Assembly: GCF_900106015.1 (NCBI RefSeq)
Contig: NZ_LT629797.1
Coordinates: 868,001 to 932,000 of the forward strand
DNA length: 64,000 nt
Source of the DNA: Pseudomonas sihuiensis
Lineage (GTDB): Bacteria; Pseudomonadota; Gammaproteobacteria; Pseudomonadales; Pseudomonadaceae
Direction: 5' to 3'
The translations under genes were made by a program, and so were the position numbers. The notes below the pieces were generated by a model, which saw only the letters and a list, made by a program, of their open reading frames with translations, was not told the origin of the DNA and searched no databases. How positions within the stretch are numbered: the first letter of the stretch is position 1; each line of letters opens with the position of its first letter. Positions 27,366 to 36,563 of the stretch are shown piece by piece.

Positions 27366-27887
27366 TTAGGTGCGTTCCTGGCGGCTGCGGGCCAGGGCGT
27401 GATTGACTTCCAGCCAACCCTGCACGGTCTCTTCGCTCATCTCGCCGAACACGCGCTGTAGCAGGCGTGCTTGTTCGCGGCGCAGGGCCTGTTCCAGTTT
27501 GGCGCCTTCGGCGGTGAAGCCGAGCACACGCTTGCGTTTGTCGTCCGCGGCAGCCTCGCTCTGCACCAGATTCATCTCGATCAGCTGGCGCAACGGCATG
27601 TTCAGCGCCTGCTTGCTCACGCCCAGGTAACCCAGCAGCTCAGTCATGTTCAGGCCCGGGTACTTGGCGATGAAAAACAGAATGCGGTGATGCACGCGTG
27701 ACAGGCCGCGCTTGGCGAGCATCTCGTCGGGCTTGGCAGTGAAGGCCTGGTAGCCGAAGAAGAAGGCTTCCATGGCGGCCTGCTGAGCGGCGGAATTCTT
27801 GATGACCTGCGCCCCATGACGGCCGGCCTGCGTGCCCTCGGCGGGTGACGTCAAAAACTTCTCGGAGAAATTTTTTAGGTCAGTCAT
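27366..27887 (-). CDS. MarR-family transcriptional regulator
   Basis: A 173-residue winged-helix regulator. The DNA-binding region (MTELLGYLGVSKQALNMPLR, about residues 94-113) and the wing with DDKRKRVLGFT are clear. An N-terminal extension of about 45 residues precedes the dimerisation helix. It is divergent from the aminotransferase gene with an 83-base gap containing an inverted repeat, so it likely regulates that gene and itself. The effector is unknown. Confidence 0.85.
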   Translation of the reverse strand: MTDLKNFSEKFLTSPAEGTQAGRHGAQVIKNSAAQQAAMEAFFFGYQAFTAKPDEMLAKRGLSRVHHRILFFIAKYPGLNMTELLGYLGVSKQALNMPLRQLIEMNLVQSEAAADDKRKRVLGFTAEGAKLEQALRREQARLLQRVFGEMSEETVQGWLEVNHALARSRQERT

Positions 27888-27920
27888 ATTGACGTATCTC
27901 TGGTCGGCGGCGTAGTTTCG

Positions 27921-27935
27921 GTCAAGCAGTTTGAC
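27921..27935. promoter_or_regulatory. Candidate MarR operator
   Basis: GTCAA-GCAGT-TTGAC, a perfect 5-bp inverted repeat in the short MarR/aminotransferase gap. Assignment is by position only. Confidence 0.45.
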
Positions 27936-27970
27936 TTAATTCCAACGACTTTTGCACCCCAGGACATCCC

Positions 27971-29128
27971 ATGGCCTTCTCCGAACGCATCGCCCGCCTG
28001 AAAAGCTCCCTGATCCGTGAAATTCTTGCCGCGGCGCAGCGTCCAGAAGTGATGTCCTTTGCCGGTGGCCTGCCGGCCGAGCCGATGCTGCCGAAGGTGG
28101 ACTGGGCCGAGATGCCGGCGAGCATGGGCCAGTACGGCATGAGCGAAGGTGAGCCGGCGCTGCGCGAGGCCATCGCTGCCGAGGCGCGTGCCCTGGGCGT
28201 ACCCTGCGATGCCAGCCAGGTGCTGATCGTTAGCGGCTCGCAGCAGACCTTGGACCTGGCGTCCAAGCTGTTCATCGATCCGGGCACCGAAGTGCTGCTC
28301 GAAGCGCCGACTTACCTGGCTGCCCTGCAGGCCTTTCAACTGTTCGGCGCCGACTGCATCAGCGTACCGCAGGAGGCCGACGGCCCCGAGCTGGCGGCTC
28401 TGCGTCAGCGTCTGGAAAACCACAAGCCGGCTTTCGCCTACCTGATCCCGACCTTCCAGAATCCGTCTGGCACCCGTTACAGCGAAGCCAAACGTGAAGC
28501 CGTGGCGGCCCTGCTCGACGAGTTCGGCGTGACCCTGATCGAGGACGAGCCTTACCGCGAGCTGGTGTTCGATGCCGGTAGCGCCACCCCCATCGTCAGC
28601 CGCCTCAAGAAGGCCAGCTGGATCTACACCGGCACCGTGTCCAAGACGCTACTGCCGGGCCTGCGTGTGGGCTACCTGATCGCCACCAAGGACCTGTATC
28701 CGCACCTGCTGCGCCTGAAGCAGTCGGCTGACCTGCACACCAACCGCATCGGTCAGTGGCAGGCGCTGCAGTGGTTGGGCAGCGAGCAGTACCGCGGCCA
28801 CCTGGCCGAGCTGCGCGACTTCTACCGCATTCGTCGCGACGCCATGCAGACTGCGCTGCTGGAGCACTTCGGCGATCTGGCTGACTGGCAGATCCCTCAG
28901 GGTGGCCTGTTCTTCTGGCTGACCCTGAAGCAGCCGCTCGACACCCGCACGCTGCTCGACGCGGCGCTGGCGCAGAACGTCGCCTTCATGCCGGGCGAGC
29001 CGTTCTTCATCGATCCGGACGCCAACCCAGGCCGCCTGCGACTGAACTTCAGCCACGTGGCGCCAGAGCGCCTGAGCGAGGGGCTGCGCCGGTTGGCGAC
29101 GGTAATTCAAGAGGCACAGGCGAAGTAG
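27971..29128 (+). CDS. Class I/II PLP-dependent aminotransferase
   Basis: A 385-residue fold-type I aminotransferase of the 2-aminoadipate/valine-pyruvate (MocR-like, without HTH) group. It has AGGLPAEPMLP near the start, PTFQNPSGTRYS for the carboxylate-binding Asn, DEPYRELVF, and TVSKTLLPGLRVGY with the PLP Lys. The substrate is not predictable. Regulation by the divergent MarR gene is likely. Start ATG 27971 after CCAGGAC. Confidence 0.88.
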   Translation: MAFSERIARLKSSLIREILAAAQRPEVMSFAGGLPAEPMLPKVDWAEMPASMGQYGMSEGEPALREAIAAEARALGVPCDASQVLIVSGSQQTLDLASKLFIDPGTEVLLEAPTYLAALQAFQLFGADCISVPQEADGPELAALRQRLENHKPAFAYLIPTFQNPSGTRYSEAKREAVAALLDEFGVTLIEDEPYRELVFDAGSATPIVSRLKKASWIYTGTVSKTLLPGLRVGYLIATKDLYPHLLRLKQSADLHTNRIGQWQALQWLGSEQYRGHLAELRDFYRIRRDAMQTALLEHFGDLADWQIPQGGLFFWLTLKQPLDTRTLLDAALAQNVAFMPGEPFFIDPDANPGRLRLNFSHVAPERLSEGLRRLATVIQEAQAK

Positions 29129-29139
29129 AGACTTGTAGT

Positions 29140-29201
29140 GTAGGAGCCAGCTTGCTGGCGATGCACTTGCTAAGACGGATCGCCGGCAAGCCGGCTCCTA
29201 C
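29140..29201. repeat. REP inverted pair upstream of the GST gene
   Basis: GTAGGAGCCAGCTTGCTGGC and inverted GCCGGCAAGCCGGCTCCTAC around a 16-base spacer, the same family as 23052-23136. Confidence 0.85.
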
Positions 29202-29235
29202 AGGTAAAAGAAGGAAACACGGGGAGGGCAACGCG

Positions 29236-29838
29236 ATGTTTAAGGTCTACGGCGACTACCGCTCGGGCAACTGCTACAAGGTCAAGCTGATGCTGCATCT
29301 GCTGGGCAAGGAGTACCAGTGGATTCCCATCGATATCCTCAAGGGCGAGACACAGAGCGAAGCCTTCCTGGCCAAGAACCCCAACGGCAAGATCCCGGTG
29401 CTGGAGCTGGAAGACGGCACCTGTCTGTGGGAGTCCAACGCCATCCTCAATTTCCTCGCCGATGGCAGCGAGTTCCTGCCGACCGAGCCGCGCTTGCGTA
29501 CCCAGGTGCTGCAGTGGCAGTTCTTCGAGCAGTACAGCCACGAGCCCTACGTTGCGGTGGCGCGTTTCATCCAGCTCTATCAGGGCATGCCCGAGGAACG
29601 CCGCGAGGAGCACGCGCGCTGCCTGAAGCTCGGCTACAAGGCCCTGAAGGTCATGGAGAAGCAGCTCGAACGTACGCCCTATCTGGTCGGCGAGCATTAC
29701 TCCATCGCCGATATTGCCCTGTATGCCTACACGCACGTGGCTCACGAGGGCGGCTTCAGCCTCGAAGCCTTCCCGGCGGTTCGCGCCTGGCTCGATCGCG
29801 TCGCCAGTCACCCACGCCACGTGACTATGCTCGGCTGA
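29236..29838 (+). CDS. Glutathione S-transferase family protein
   Basis: A 200-residue GST. The thioredoxin-like N-domain has YRSGNCYKVKLMLHLLG, NPNGKIPVLEL with the cis-Pro, and ESNAIL for glutathione contact. The helical C-domain has SIADIALYAYTHVA, the N-capping Asp motif. Its activity and substrate are unknown. The ATG at 29236 is used; the longer open frame reads through the REP pair. The stop is immediately followed by the convergent AraC gene's stop. Confidence 0.88.
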   Translation: MFKVYGDYRSGNCYKVKLMLHLLGKEYQWIPIDILKGETQSEAFLAKNPNGKIPVLELEDGTCLWESNAILNFLADGSEFLPTEPRLRTQVLQWQFFEQYSHEPYVAVARFIQLYQGMPEERREEHARCLKLGYKALKVMEKQLERTPYLVGEHYSIADIALYAYTHVAHEGGFSLEAFPAVRAWLDRVASHPRHVTMLG

Positions 29839-30408
29839 TCACGGTTCGGAGATGGCCTGCGTCCGTGAGGCGCAGCGCTGCCGCCATACCAAGGGGCTCA
29901 ATCCGGTCTCGCGGCGAAAGGTGCGGGTGAAATGCGACTGATCGCAGAAGCCGTGGGCGTGGGCGATCTGCGTCAATGGCTGGTCGGTGGCCAGCATCAT
30001 CTCCCTGGCTGCTTCGATGCGTTTGCGTGCCACGTAGGCCAGTGGTGTGATGCCGAAGGTCTGTTTGAACACATGGGAAAAATGGCTGCTGCTCAGTTTG
30101 AGTTGGGCGGCCAGATCGCAGGTACGAATGGCAGCGGCCAGGTTGTCGCTGATGTACTGATCCAGGCGTCGCGTCTGCCAGCGTGTCAGACCGTTCGCGC
30201 AATGACCAATGCCGCACTGCTTGTTGGCGTTGACCTGGCGTAGCAGCGTCATGGCCTGCTCGACCTGCAGGTAGGCGTTTTGCGTGTCCACCAGCAACTG
30301 CGTTTCCGCCTCCGCGAGCAAGGCAGCGATACGGTCCAGTAGCTGCGGGTCTGGCCTGGCCTGGTGCAAGCAGGGCGTAATTGCCTGAAGTTCGCCGAAC
30401 GAGCCCAT
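29839..30408 (-). CDS. AraC-family transcriptional regulator (short)
   Basis: A 189-residue regulator. The C-terminal 100 residues carry two helix-turn-helix units (CDLAAQLKLSSSHFSHVFKQ and LTQIAHAHGFCDQSHFTRTF). The N-terminal 85 residues are helical and match no known ligand domain. The ATG at 30408 has AGGAGG upstream. Its stop abuts the GST stop with no spacer. Target genes are unknown. Confidence 0.85.
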   Translation of the reverse strand: MGSFGELQAITPCLHQARPDPQLLDRIAALLAEAETQLLVDTQNAYLQVEQAMTLLRQVNANKQCGIGHCANGLTRWQTRRLDQYISDNLAAAIRTCDLAAQLKLSSSHFSHVFKQTFGITPLAYVARKRIEAAREMMLATDQPLTQIAHAHGFCDQSHFTRTFRRETGLSPLVWRQRCASRTQAISEP

Positions 30409-30494
30409 TGCCAGCCTCCTTGTCTTATTGGTTGTAAAGCATGCGCGGCGCAGTCGGCGGCGCACAGCTCACAAGGAGGGGAAGGGTGACAACA

Positions 30495-31136
30495 CTAAAG
30501 TGGGGTGCCGATCTCCAGCACGCCGCGTTGCACGGCGATGGCCACGGCGTGGGTGCGATTGTTGGCGCCGAGCTTGTCCATGATCAGGCGCATATGGCCT
30601 TTGACCGTGTCTTCGGTGATACGCAGTTGCAGCGCAATATCGCGATTTGAATAACCCAGAGCTGCTGCCTGCAGAACCTCCACTTCGCGTGGACTGAGGC
30701 ACTGCTGGCCGATGTGCTGGGCCAGGTCGGCGGCGATCTCGGGCGGAATATGGCGTTTGCCGGCGGCCAGACTGCGAATGGTCTCCACCAGCTCCTTGCG
30801 CAGCGTGCTTTTCAGCAGATAGGCCTGCGCGCCAGCCTGGATCGCATGCAGCGCACGCACGTCACCGCGATAGGTAGTAAGGATGGCGATGCGTGCATCC
30901 GGGCATTCGCCGCGAATCGCCAGGATGCTGTCGATGCCGTTCATATGGGGCATCTGCAGGTCCATCAGGGTGACGTCGGGGCGTAGCTGACGAAAACATT
31001 CCAGTGCTTCACGACCATCGCTGGCTTCGCCGACCAGATCGATATCCGCCTGCCCGGCGAGCACTGCAGCGATGCCCTCGCGCAGCAGAGGGTGGTCGTC
31101 GGCGACCAGCACACGGATGGGGTTGGCAGCGGTCAT
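30495..31136 (-). CDS. LuxR/NarL-family response regulator
   Basis: A 213-residue regulator. The receiver domain has VADDHPLLREG, phospho-Asp in TLMDLQMP, and LLKS. The C-terminal GerE helix-turn-helix has LSPREVEVLQAAALGYSNRD and TVKGHM. The start overlaps the sensor kinase stop (ATGA), so the two form a co-translated pair. It is the distal gene of a likely seven-gene run. Targets are probably the upstream enzyme genes, but this is inference. Confidence 0.9.
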   Translation of the reverse strand: MTAANPIRVLVADDHPLLREGIAAVLAGQADIDLVGEASDGREALECFRQLRPDVTLMDLQMPHMNGIDSILAIRGECPDARIAILTTYRGDVRALHAIQAGAQAYLLKSTLRKELVETIRSLAAGKRHIPPEIAADLAQHIGQQCLSPREVEVLQAAALGYSNRDIALQLRITEDTVKGHMRLIMDKLGANNRTHAVAIAVQRGVLEIGTPL

Positions 31137-34100
31137 GACTGCGAGCTCCTGATCAATCGTTTCCAGTTTAGCCAGCGCCGCGCACGAGGGGGCGACTGGC
31201 GATAGGCCAATGGTCCGGCCAGGGTCAGCCTGACATGGCAGCCGTGGCCGGGGGCGCTGTCGATATTAAGCGTGCCGCCAATCTTGGCGGCGCGTTCGTA
31301 CATGCCTTTCAGGCCCCAGTGATCGACCGGCTCTGCGCCCAGCAGGTATTCGGCCAGCAGGCCGCGGCCATCGTCGCTAACGTGCAGTGAAAACTGCCGG
31401 GGATGGTAATCCAGCTGCACGCGAACATGACGAGCCCTGGCATGACGGAAGGCATTGCTGACCGCCTCGCGGGCGAGTTGGCTGATCTCGTCATGTACCA
31501 CCGGATGGAGGGCGCAGGGTGTGCCTGCAATCTCGACCCGATACTCGGTATCGGTATGTTCGTGCAATTGATCGAGTTCGTGCAGCGTCTTTGGCAAGTC
31601 GTTCAACGCCTCCTGTGCGTGGCGCAGGTTGCGTACCCGCTCACGACCTTCGGCGATCACCTGATCGGCACGATCCAGGGCATTCTCCAGCTTGCCTCGC
31701 GCCGGCTGGTCGGCTGGCAGACTGTCTGCCGCGGCCTGCACGTGGAGCATCAGCCCCTGCACGCCCTGCAGCAAGGTGTCGTGTAACTCGCGGGCGATGC
31801 GCTCACGCTCGTTGTGGCGTTCTTCCAGACGTGTGCGCAGGCGTTCGGCTGCGCGCTGCATGTTATTGCGATAGAGCAGGTGCAGGGTCAGCAGCACGAC
31901 CAGTGCCATGCTCAGGATGAACAGCGGATGGCGGTAGAACACCTGGTCGATGCTGAAGCTGAGTTCGGCATCCTCCTCGCTGGCCACGCCATTCTGATTG
32001 AGTGCGCGTACGCGAAAGCGATAGTCGCCGGCGTGCAGGCCGGTATAGGTCGCCTCGCGCTGACGTCCGGCGGAATGCCATTCGCTGTCGAATCCATCGA
32101 GACGGTAGAGAAAATGCAGGCCCTCTGGTGCGGACAGGCTCAGGGCACCGTATTGGATGACCAGGCGTTTGCTGTCTGCGGGCAGGGTTGGTGGCGTTCG
32201 CAAGGAGATGGTCGCACCGTCAGCCAGTAACGAGTCGATACGCACCTTGGGCGGCTTGTAGCTATGAATCTCCCGATCCGGACTCAAGCCGGCCACGCCG
32301 TTGCGGGTGACGAACCACAGGCGACCATCGCTGCTGCGCACGGCTGTTGGCAGAGCGAGCACCTGGTGCGGGTCGTTGGCGAGCCCGCCTTGCAGGTCGT
32401 AGGTACGGTAATGGATATGGTGCTTGGGATTGTTCAGCGCCTTTGCGATCTCTTCGGCCGGTAACTGAAAGACGCCACCTTTGCCTTGCAGCCAGAGATC
32501 TTCGCCCCGAGGGCCGGTAACCGGGATGATCGCGTAGAGATTGTCGAACAGCCCACTCTCGCTCAGCGGCAGATGCTGGAAACGCTTGCCATCGAAGCGC
32601 GCCAGGCCGCGTTGGCCACCGAACCAGCTGTGGTCCTGCGAATGGGCCATCGCCGTAACATGGCCAATATCCAGCCCATCGGCGCTGCCCCAGTGGCGCT
32701 CACCCTGATCGTCATGGCTGACGATCAGGTTGTTGCGATAGCCGAACCAGCGTCTGCCATCAGGGGTGAGGGCAGAGCTCACCGGCATCAGTTGTGCCGG
32801 GTCCGCGCTGGGGGCAGGAAGCAGTTGCCAGTTGCCATCGCGCAGCACGTAGAGGCCCTGACGGTTGAGCGAGAGCCAGAGCGCGCCCTGATCATCGATC
32901 AGCAGGGTGCGCACCGAGGAATCCAGATCACGCTCGACCGGCAGGGCGGAGACTTTTTCCAACTGCTCGCCAGTGATGCGCCAGATACCCTCGGAGCCGG
33001 CCAGCCAGACAGAGCCTCCAGGATCTTTGCTGATCGCGCTGATCGGTGTACGCAACGGCAGCTCGTGCAAACCCTGTGCATCCAGGCGCATGAGCGGCAG
33101 GTTGCTGCTGGCGGCCCAGAGATTGCCGGTGTCATCGGCTGCAATCGCCAGGTTGTGCGCCTCGGGCGGAAGGCCTGAAGGACGTAGAGGGCGTTCGCGC
33201 AGCCGATCAAGCCCGTTCTGCGTGCCGATCCACAGGCTGTCCTCGCTGTCTTCCAGCAGCGGCCAGGCGAAGTTGGAGCTCAGACCATCACGTGAAGAAA
33301 GTCGCTCGATATCATCGAAGCTGCCGCTGCCATGCTCGTTGGGATTGGCCACATGCAGCAAACCGCCGCCAGCGGTGCTCAGCCAGAGGCAGCCATGTTG
33401 GTCGAACAGCATGGCGTTGGCTCTTTCGCCAAGGGCTATGTGGGTCGCCTGCAGTTGCGGCTGATCGATCTTTACCCGCAGCAGGCTCTCGCGGTCGCGC
33501 TCGATCAACCACAGTGCACCGTCAGCGGCTTGCGCGATCTGGCGAGTACGTTGGCTGCGAATGCCGGTGTCGTGCAGCGTCTGGGCGCCAGGCGGCAGCA
33601 CATAAAGGCGTTGTTCATCGGCCACCCAGAGACGGTCACTGCTGTCGACGAAGACACTGTAGGCATTCTCGCCGACAAAACCGTCCGCGATGCCCAGTTG
33701 CTGCCAGCGCTTGCCGTCGAAACGCATCAGGCCGTCGTTGGCTGCAGCCCAGACGCTGCCGTCTGCTGTCTGTGCCAGGGCGTAGATTACGCCGCGGGCC
33801 AGATCGAAGCTGCTGGGTTGTTCTTCCACCGATGCGATCAGGTGAACACCGCCGTTGCGCAGGCCGACCCAAAGCCCGGCGTCGCTGGCCAGCAGGCTGG
33901 AGACGATGCCAAGTTCATGACCAGCGGGTGTGCGATATCGGGTGAAGTCGAAACCATCGAAGCGATACAGAGAGTCGTGAGTGCCCAGCCACAGGTAGCC
34001 GTCCCGGGTTTCGGCCAAAGCGCCGATCTGGCTAGGGCTGTCGTCGTTGAGCGTCCAGCGCCGATGTTCCAGTTGCTGCTCCAGGGCGCTTCTGTCGGCC

Positions 34101-34189
34101 AGCGCGGCAGCGCTGAAAAGCACCAGGCAAAACAGGCTTGCCATGACGCCGAGGCGAGCTTGTGGGGTGTGTGATTTAAAAACGTCCAA
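31133..34189 (-). CDS. Hybrid-type two-component propeller sensor histidine kinase
   Basis: About 1018 residues. Signal or anchor segment, then roughly fourteen two-component-propeller repeats of type GYLWLGTHDSLYRFDG forming periplasmic beta-propellers. A Y_Y_Y domain (LHAGDYRFRVRALNQNG), one membrane span near residues 745-765, a HisKA_3 domain with phospho-His in ERIARELHDTLLQG, and a HATPase with SDDGRGL follow. Starts are uncertain: TTG 34189 gives a better signal peptide, ATG 34144 is the first ATG, TTG 34225 the longest. It senses an unknown periplasmic signal and pairs with the LuxR-type regulator. Confidence 0.85.
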   Translation of the reverse strand: MDVFKSHTPQARLGVMASLFCLVLFSAAALADRSALEQQLEHRRWTLNDDSPSQIGALAETRDGYLWLGTHDSLYRFDGFDFTRYRTPAGHELGIVSSLLASDAGLWVGLRNGGVHLIASVEEQPSSFDLARGVIYALAQTADGSVWAAANDGLMRFDGKRWQQLGIADGFVGENAYSVFVDSSDRLWVADEQRLYVLPPGAQTLHDTGIRSQRTRQIAQAADGALWLIERDRESLLRVKIDQPQLQATHIALGERANAMLFDQHGCLWLSTAGGGLLHVANPNEHGSGSFDDIERLSSRDGLSSNFAWPLLEDSEDSLWIGTQNGLDRLRERPLRPSGLPPEAHNLAIAADDTGNLWAASSNLPLMRLDAQGLHELPLRTPISAISKDPGGSVWLAGSEGIWRITGEQLEKVSALPVERDLDSSVRTLLIDDQGALWLSLNRQGLYVLRDGNWQLLPAPSADPAQLMPVSSALTPDGRRWFGYRNNLIVSHDDQGERHWGSADGLDIGHVTAMAHSQDHSWFGGQRGLARFDGKRFQHLPLSESGLFDNLYAIIPVTGPRGEDLWLQGKGGVFQLPAEEIAKALNNPKHHIHYRTYDLQGGLANDPHQVLALPTAVRSSDGRLWFVTRNGVAGLSPDREIHSYKPPKVRIDSLLADGATISLRTPPTLPADSKRLVIQYGALSLSAPEGLHFLYRLDGFDSEWHSAGRQREATYTGLHAGDYRFRVRALNQNGVASEEDAELSFSIDQVFYRHPLFILSMALVVLLTLHLLYRNNMQRAAERLRTRLEERHNERERIARELHDTLLQGVQGLMLHVQAAADSLPADQPARGKLENALDRADQVIAEGRERVRNLRHAQEALNDLPKTLHELDQLHEHTDTEYRVEIAGTPCALHPVVHDEISQLAREAVSNAFRHARARHVRVQLDYHPRQFSLHVSDDGRGLLAEYLLGAEPVDHWGLKGMYERAAKIGGTLNIDSAPGHGCHVRLTLAGPLAYRQSPPRARRWLNWKRLIRSSQS

Positions 34190-34913
34190 CTTGGTTCTGA
34201 ACCCATTCGATGCTGTAGTCGGCAATTCTTTCCCAACCGGGTTCGGCGATCAGCCAGTGGCTGTAGCCGGGGAACTGCTTGAAGCTGGTGATGGCTGAAG
34301 AGCCTCGGTGGCGACGATAGAGGGCGGTCACTACGTTGGCGCGAACGGTGTGGGAATTGCCTGCAGCCAGCAGCAGCAGAGGTGCACGTTCGCCGTTGGT
34401 GAAATCGACGGTGCTACCGATGCCCAGCGCAGCCTCGACGAACACCCGGCCAGGCGCCGGAACGATGTGGCGCGCATAGGCGGCGCTTTGCTCTGCAGGT
34501 GTCAGCGTTTGCGCCATATTGCGCGCGAAATACTGCGGTGTCATGTAAAGAAGGTTACGCCAACCCACCCAGGGCAACAGCCATGGCCAGGTGCTATACA
34601 AGCCCAGCAAACCGGCGCGCGGTGGCAGTGGGTCGATGGCGATGCCGGCCTGGCCCAGGCCGCGGTCGAGCAGCAATTGCACCAGCAGACCACCGAGGTC
34701 ATGGCCAATCAGTAACGGCGGCTGCTCCAGGTTGCGTACCAGTGTTTCGTAGTGGGTGAGGAGGGCGCTGATGCCGGGTTGTCGACCACCTTTGGCAACC
34801 GGCCAAGGTGGCGCCGTGCAGCGATAACCGCAGGCGCTGAAGCGTCTCTGAAATGGCTCCCAGATCGCTGGTGTGAGCCAGGTGCCGTGAATGAACAGGG
34901 CGTGACGAGGCAT
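34176..34913 (-). CDS. Alpha/beta hydrolase with Asp at the nucleophile site
   Basis: A 245-residue alpha/beta-fold protein. It has HGTW (oxyanion region, residues 9-12) and a nucleophile elbow LLIGHDLGGLLV where Asp replaces Ser, as in epoxide hydrolases and haloalkane dehalogenases. YSHW near the C-terminus supplies the catalytic His. Its stop overlaps the sensor kinase's upstream region, and the MFS gene ends 44 bases before. Substrate unknown. Confidence 0.82.
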   Translation of the reverse strand: MPRHALFIHGTWLTPAIWEPFQRRFSACGYRCTAPPWPVAKGGRQPGISALLTHYETLVRNLEQPPLLIGHDLGGLLVQLLLDRGLGQAGIAIDPLPPRAGLLGLYSTWPWLLPWVGWRNLLYMTPQYFARNMAQTLTPAEQSAAYARHIVPAPGRVFVEAALGIGSTVDFTNGERAPLLLLAAGNSHTVRANVVTALYRRHRGSSAITSFKQFPGYSHWLIAEPGWERIADYSIEWVQNQVGRF

Positions 34914-34957
34914 GTTGCACTCAACCTGTCACGCCCTGGTTCGGGCAGTTGCCGTCC

Positions 34958-36562
34958 TCAGGGGGTGGCATGGAGCACATCCTTGGCTGGCATTAGAAAA
35001 TGTTCGATATGCACGGGCACGTCCGGGTTCTGGAAATGCCTGGCAGCAGCCTCGATGCGTTGCTCGGCGCGCGTTACCCGACCGTGGTGACGCAGGTGTT
35101 CGAGCCAGGACTCATCAAAGAAGAACTCCTGCCAGTGCCGTGGATTCTCGCTGTTCTGTACCAGCCCCCAGGAGAACGCGCCGTTGCGTCTGCGCATGCG
35201 GGCGACCTCGGCCATCGCCTGGCGGAAGTCAGGTGCATGCTCCGGCGCGATGTCGTACTGCAGCGTGACCATCACCGGGCCGCGTTCCAGATCGGCTTCG
35301 TCAGCCAGGATCGGCGCAGGCCAGTGCAGCGACGGGGCGAGATCTTCGCTTTCGGTTACCGGCAGTGGGAAATGCAGCGTCAGCAGCAAGCCCAGCGCCA
35401 GGCAACCAGCCGCGGCCAACAGTGCGACCGAAATCGATGCCTGGCTGGCGACATAACCCCAGAGCGCACCGCCAGCGGCCATGCTGCCGAAGAACACCAG
35501 GATATACACCGACAGCGCGCGGGCTCTCACCCAATCCGGCACCGAGGTCTGCGCGCTGACCTGCAGGCTCGACAGTACGGCGATCCAAGCCGCGCCGCTG
35601 AGCAGCATCACCGGTAGCAGCACGGCGAAGTCACGCACCCAGGCCAGGGCCAGCAGCACCAGTGCGTAGAGCACGCTGGCAATGGCCACCAGTTTGTTGG
35701 CGCTTGTGCGCTCACGCAGTTTGGGCAGCAGCATGGCGCCAAGTACTGCGCCGATACCAACGCTACCCAGCAGCAGGCCAAAGTCGCTAGCGCTGCCCTG
35801 TAGCTCGCCGCGCACGATCAACGGCAGCAGCGACATGCCGGCGCTGGCGCCGACGAAGAACGCCGCGGCGCGTACCAGTACCGCCTGCAGTGGTTTCGAT
35901 GCGCGGCTATAGCGCCAGCCGGCGCGCATGGCGCCCAGCAGGCGCTCGGCCGGGAAGCTGGCGACCTGGCGCTCGCGCTTCCAGGTCAGCAGCACCGCCA
36001 TCACCGCGAAGAACGACAGGGCATTGAGGGCGAAGGTCGCCCAGGGACCGCTCAAGCTGACCAGTACCCCGGCGATTGCCGGGCCGAGTGCGCGGGCGAC
36101 ATTGATGCCGAGGCTGGACAGGGCTATGGCCGAGGGCAGGTCGCGCTTGCTTACCAGCTCTGGCGTCAGCGCCGACCAGGCCGGCATCATCAAGGCGGTA
36201 CCGACGCCCATGGCCAGGGTCATGCCCAGCAGCAGCCAGACCGTGGTCAGCCCGAGCAGTGTCAGGGTGGCCAGCAGCGTCGCCACTGCCGCCATCCACA
36301 ACTGCACGCCAAGCAGGTAGCGACGCTTGTCGATGATGTCGGCCATGGCCCCGGCCGGCAGCGCCAAAAGGAACATCGGCGCGGAGCCGGCGACCTGTAC
36401 CAGCGCCACGTGCATGGGATTGGTCGACAGGCTGGTCATCAGCCAGCCGGCACCCACCTCGTGCATCCAGGTGCCGATGTTCGAGGCGATGCTGGCCAGC
36501 CACAGCCAGCGGAAGGTGCTGTGCTTGAGTGCGCCCCAGGGCGAAGGTTTATCGCTGGCCAT
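34958..36562 (-). CDS. MFS transporter fused to a C-terminal ABM-like domain
   Basis: A 534-residue protein. Residues 1-405 form an EntS-type (MFS_3) exporter with about 12 spans (STFRWLWLASIASNIGTWM). A ferredoxin-like antibiotic-biosynthesis-monooxygenase-like domain follows at about 430-530 (MVTLQYDIAPEHAPDFRQAM, EFFFDESWLEHLRHH). The ATG at 36562 lies 1 base after the amidohydrolase stop; a TTG at 36574 is possible. It likely exports a small molecule or siderophore-like compound, unproven. Confidence 0.85.
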   Translation of the reverse strand: MASDKPSPWGALKHSTFRWLWLASIASNIGTWMHEVGAGWLMTSLSTNPMHVALVQVAGSAPMFLLALPAGAMADIIDKRRYLLGVQLWMAAVATLLATLTLLGLTTVWLLLGMTLAMGVGTALMMPAWSALTPELVSKRDLPSAIALSSLGINVARALGPAIAGVLVSLSGPWATFALNALSFFAVMAVLLTWKRERQVASFPAERLLGAMRAGWRYSRASKPLQAVLVRAAAFFVGASAGMSLLPLIVRGELQGSASDFGLLLGSVGIGAVLGAMLLPKLRERTSANKLVAIASVLYALVLLALAWVRDFAVLLPVMLLSGAAWIAVLSSLQVSAQTSVPDWVRARALSVYILVFFGSMAAGGALWGYVASQASISVALLAAAGCLALGLLLTLHFPLPVTESEDLAPSLHWPAPILADEADLERGPVMVTLQYDIAPEHAPDFRQAMAEVARMRRRNGAFSWGLVQNSENPRHWQEFFFDESWLEHLRHHGRVTRAEQRIEAAARHFQNPDVPVHIEHFLMPAKDVLHATP

Positions 36563-36563
36563 G

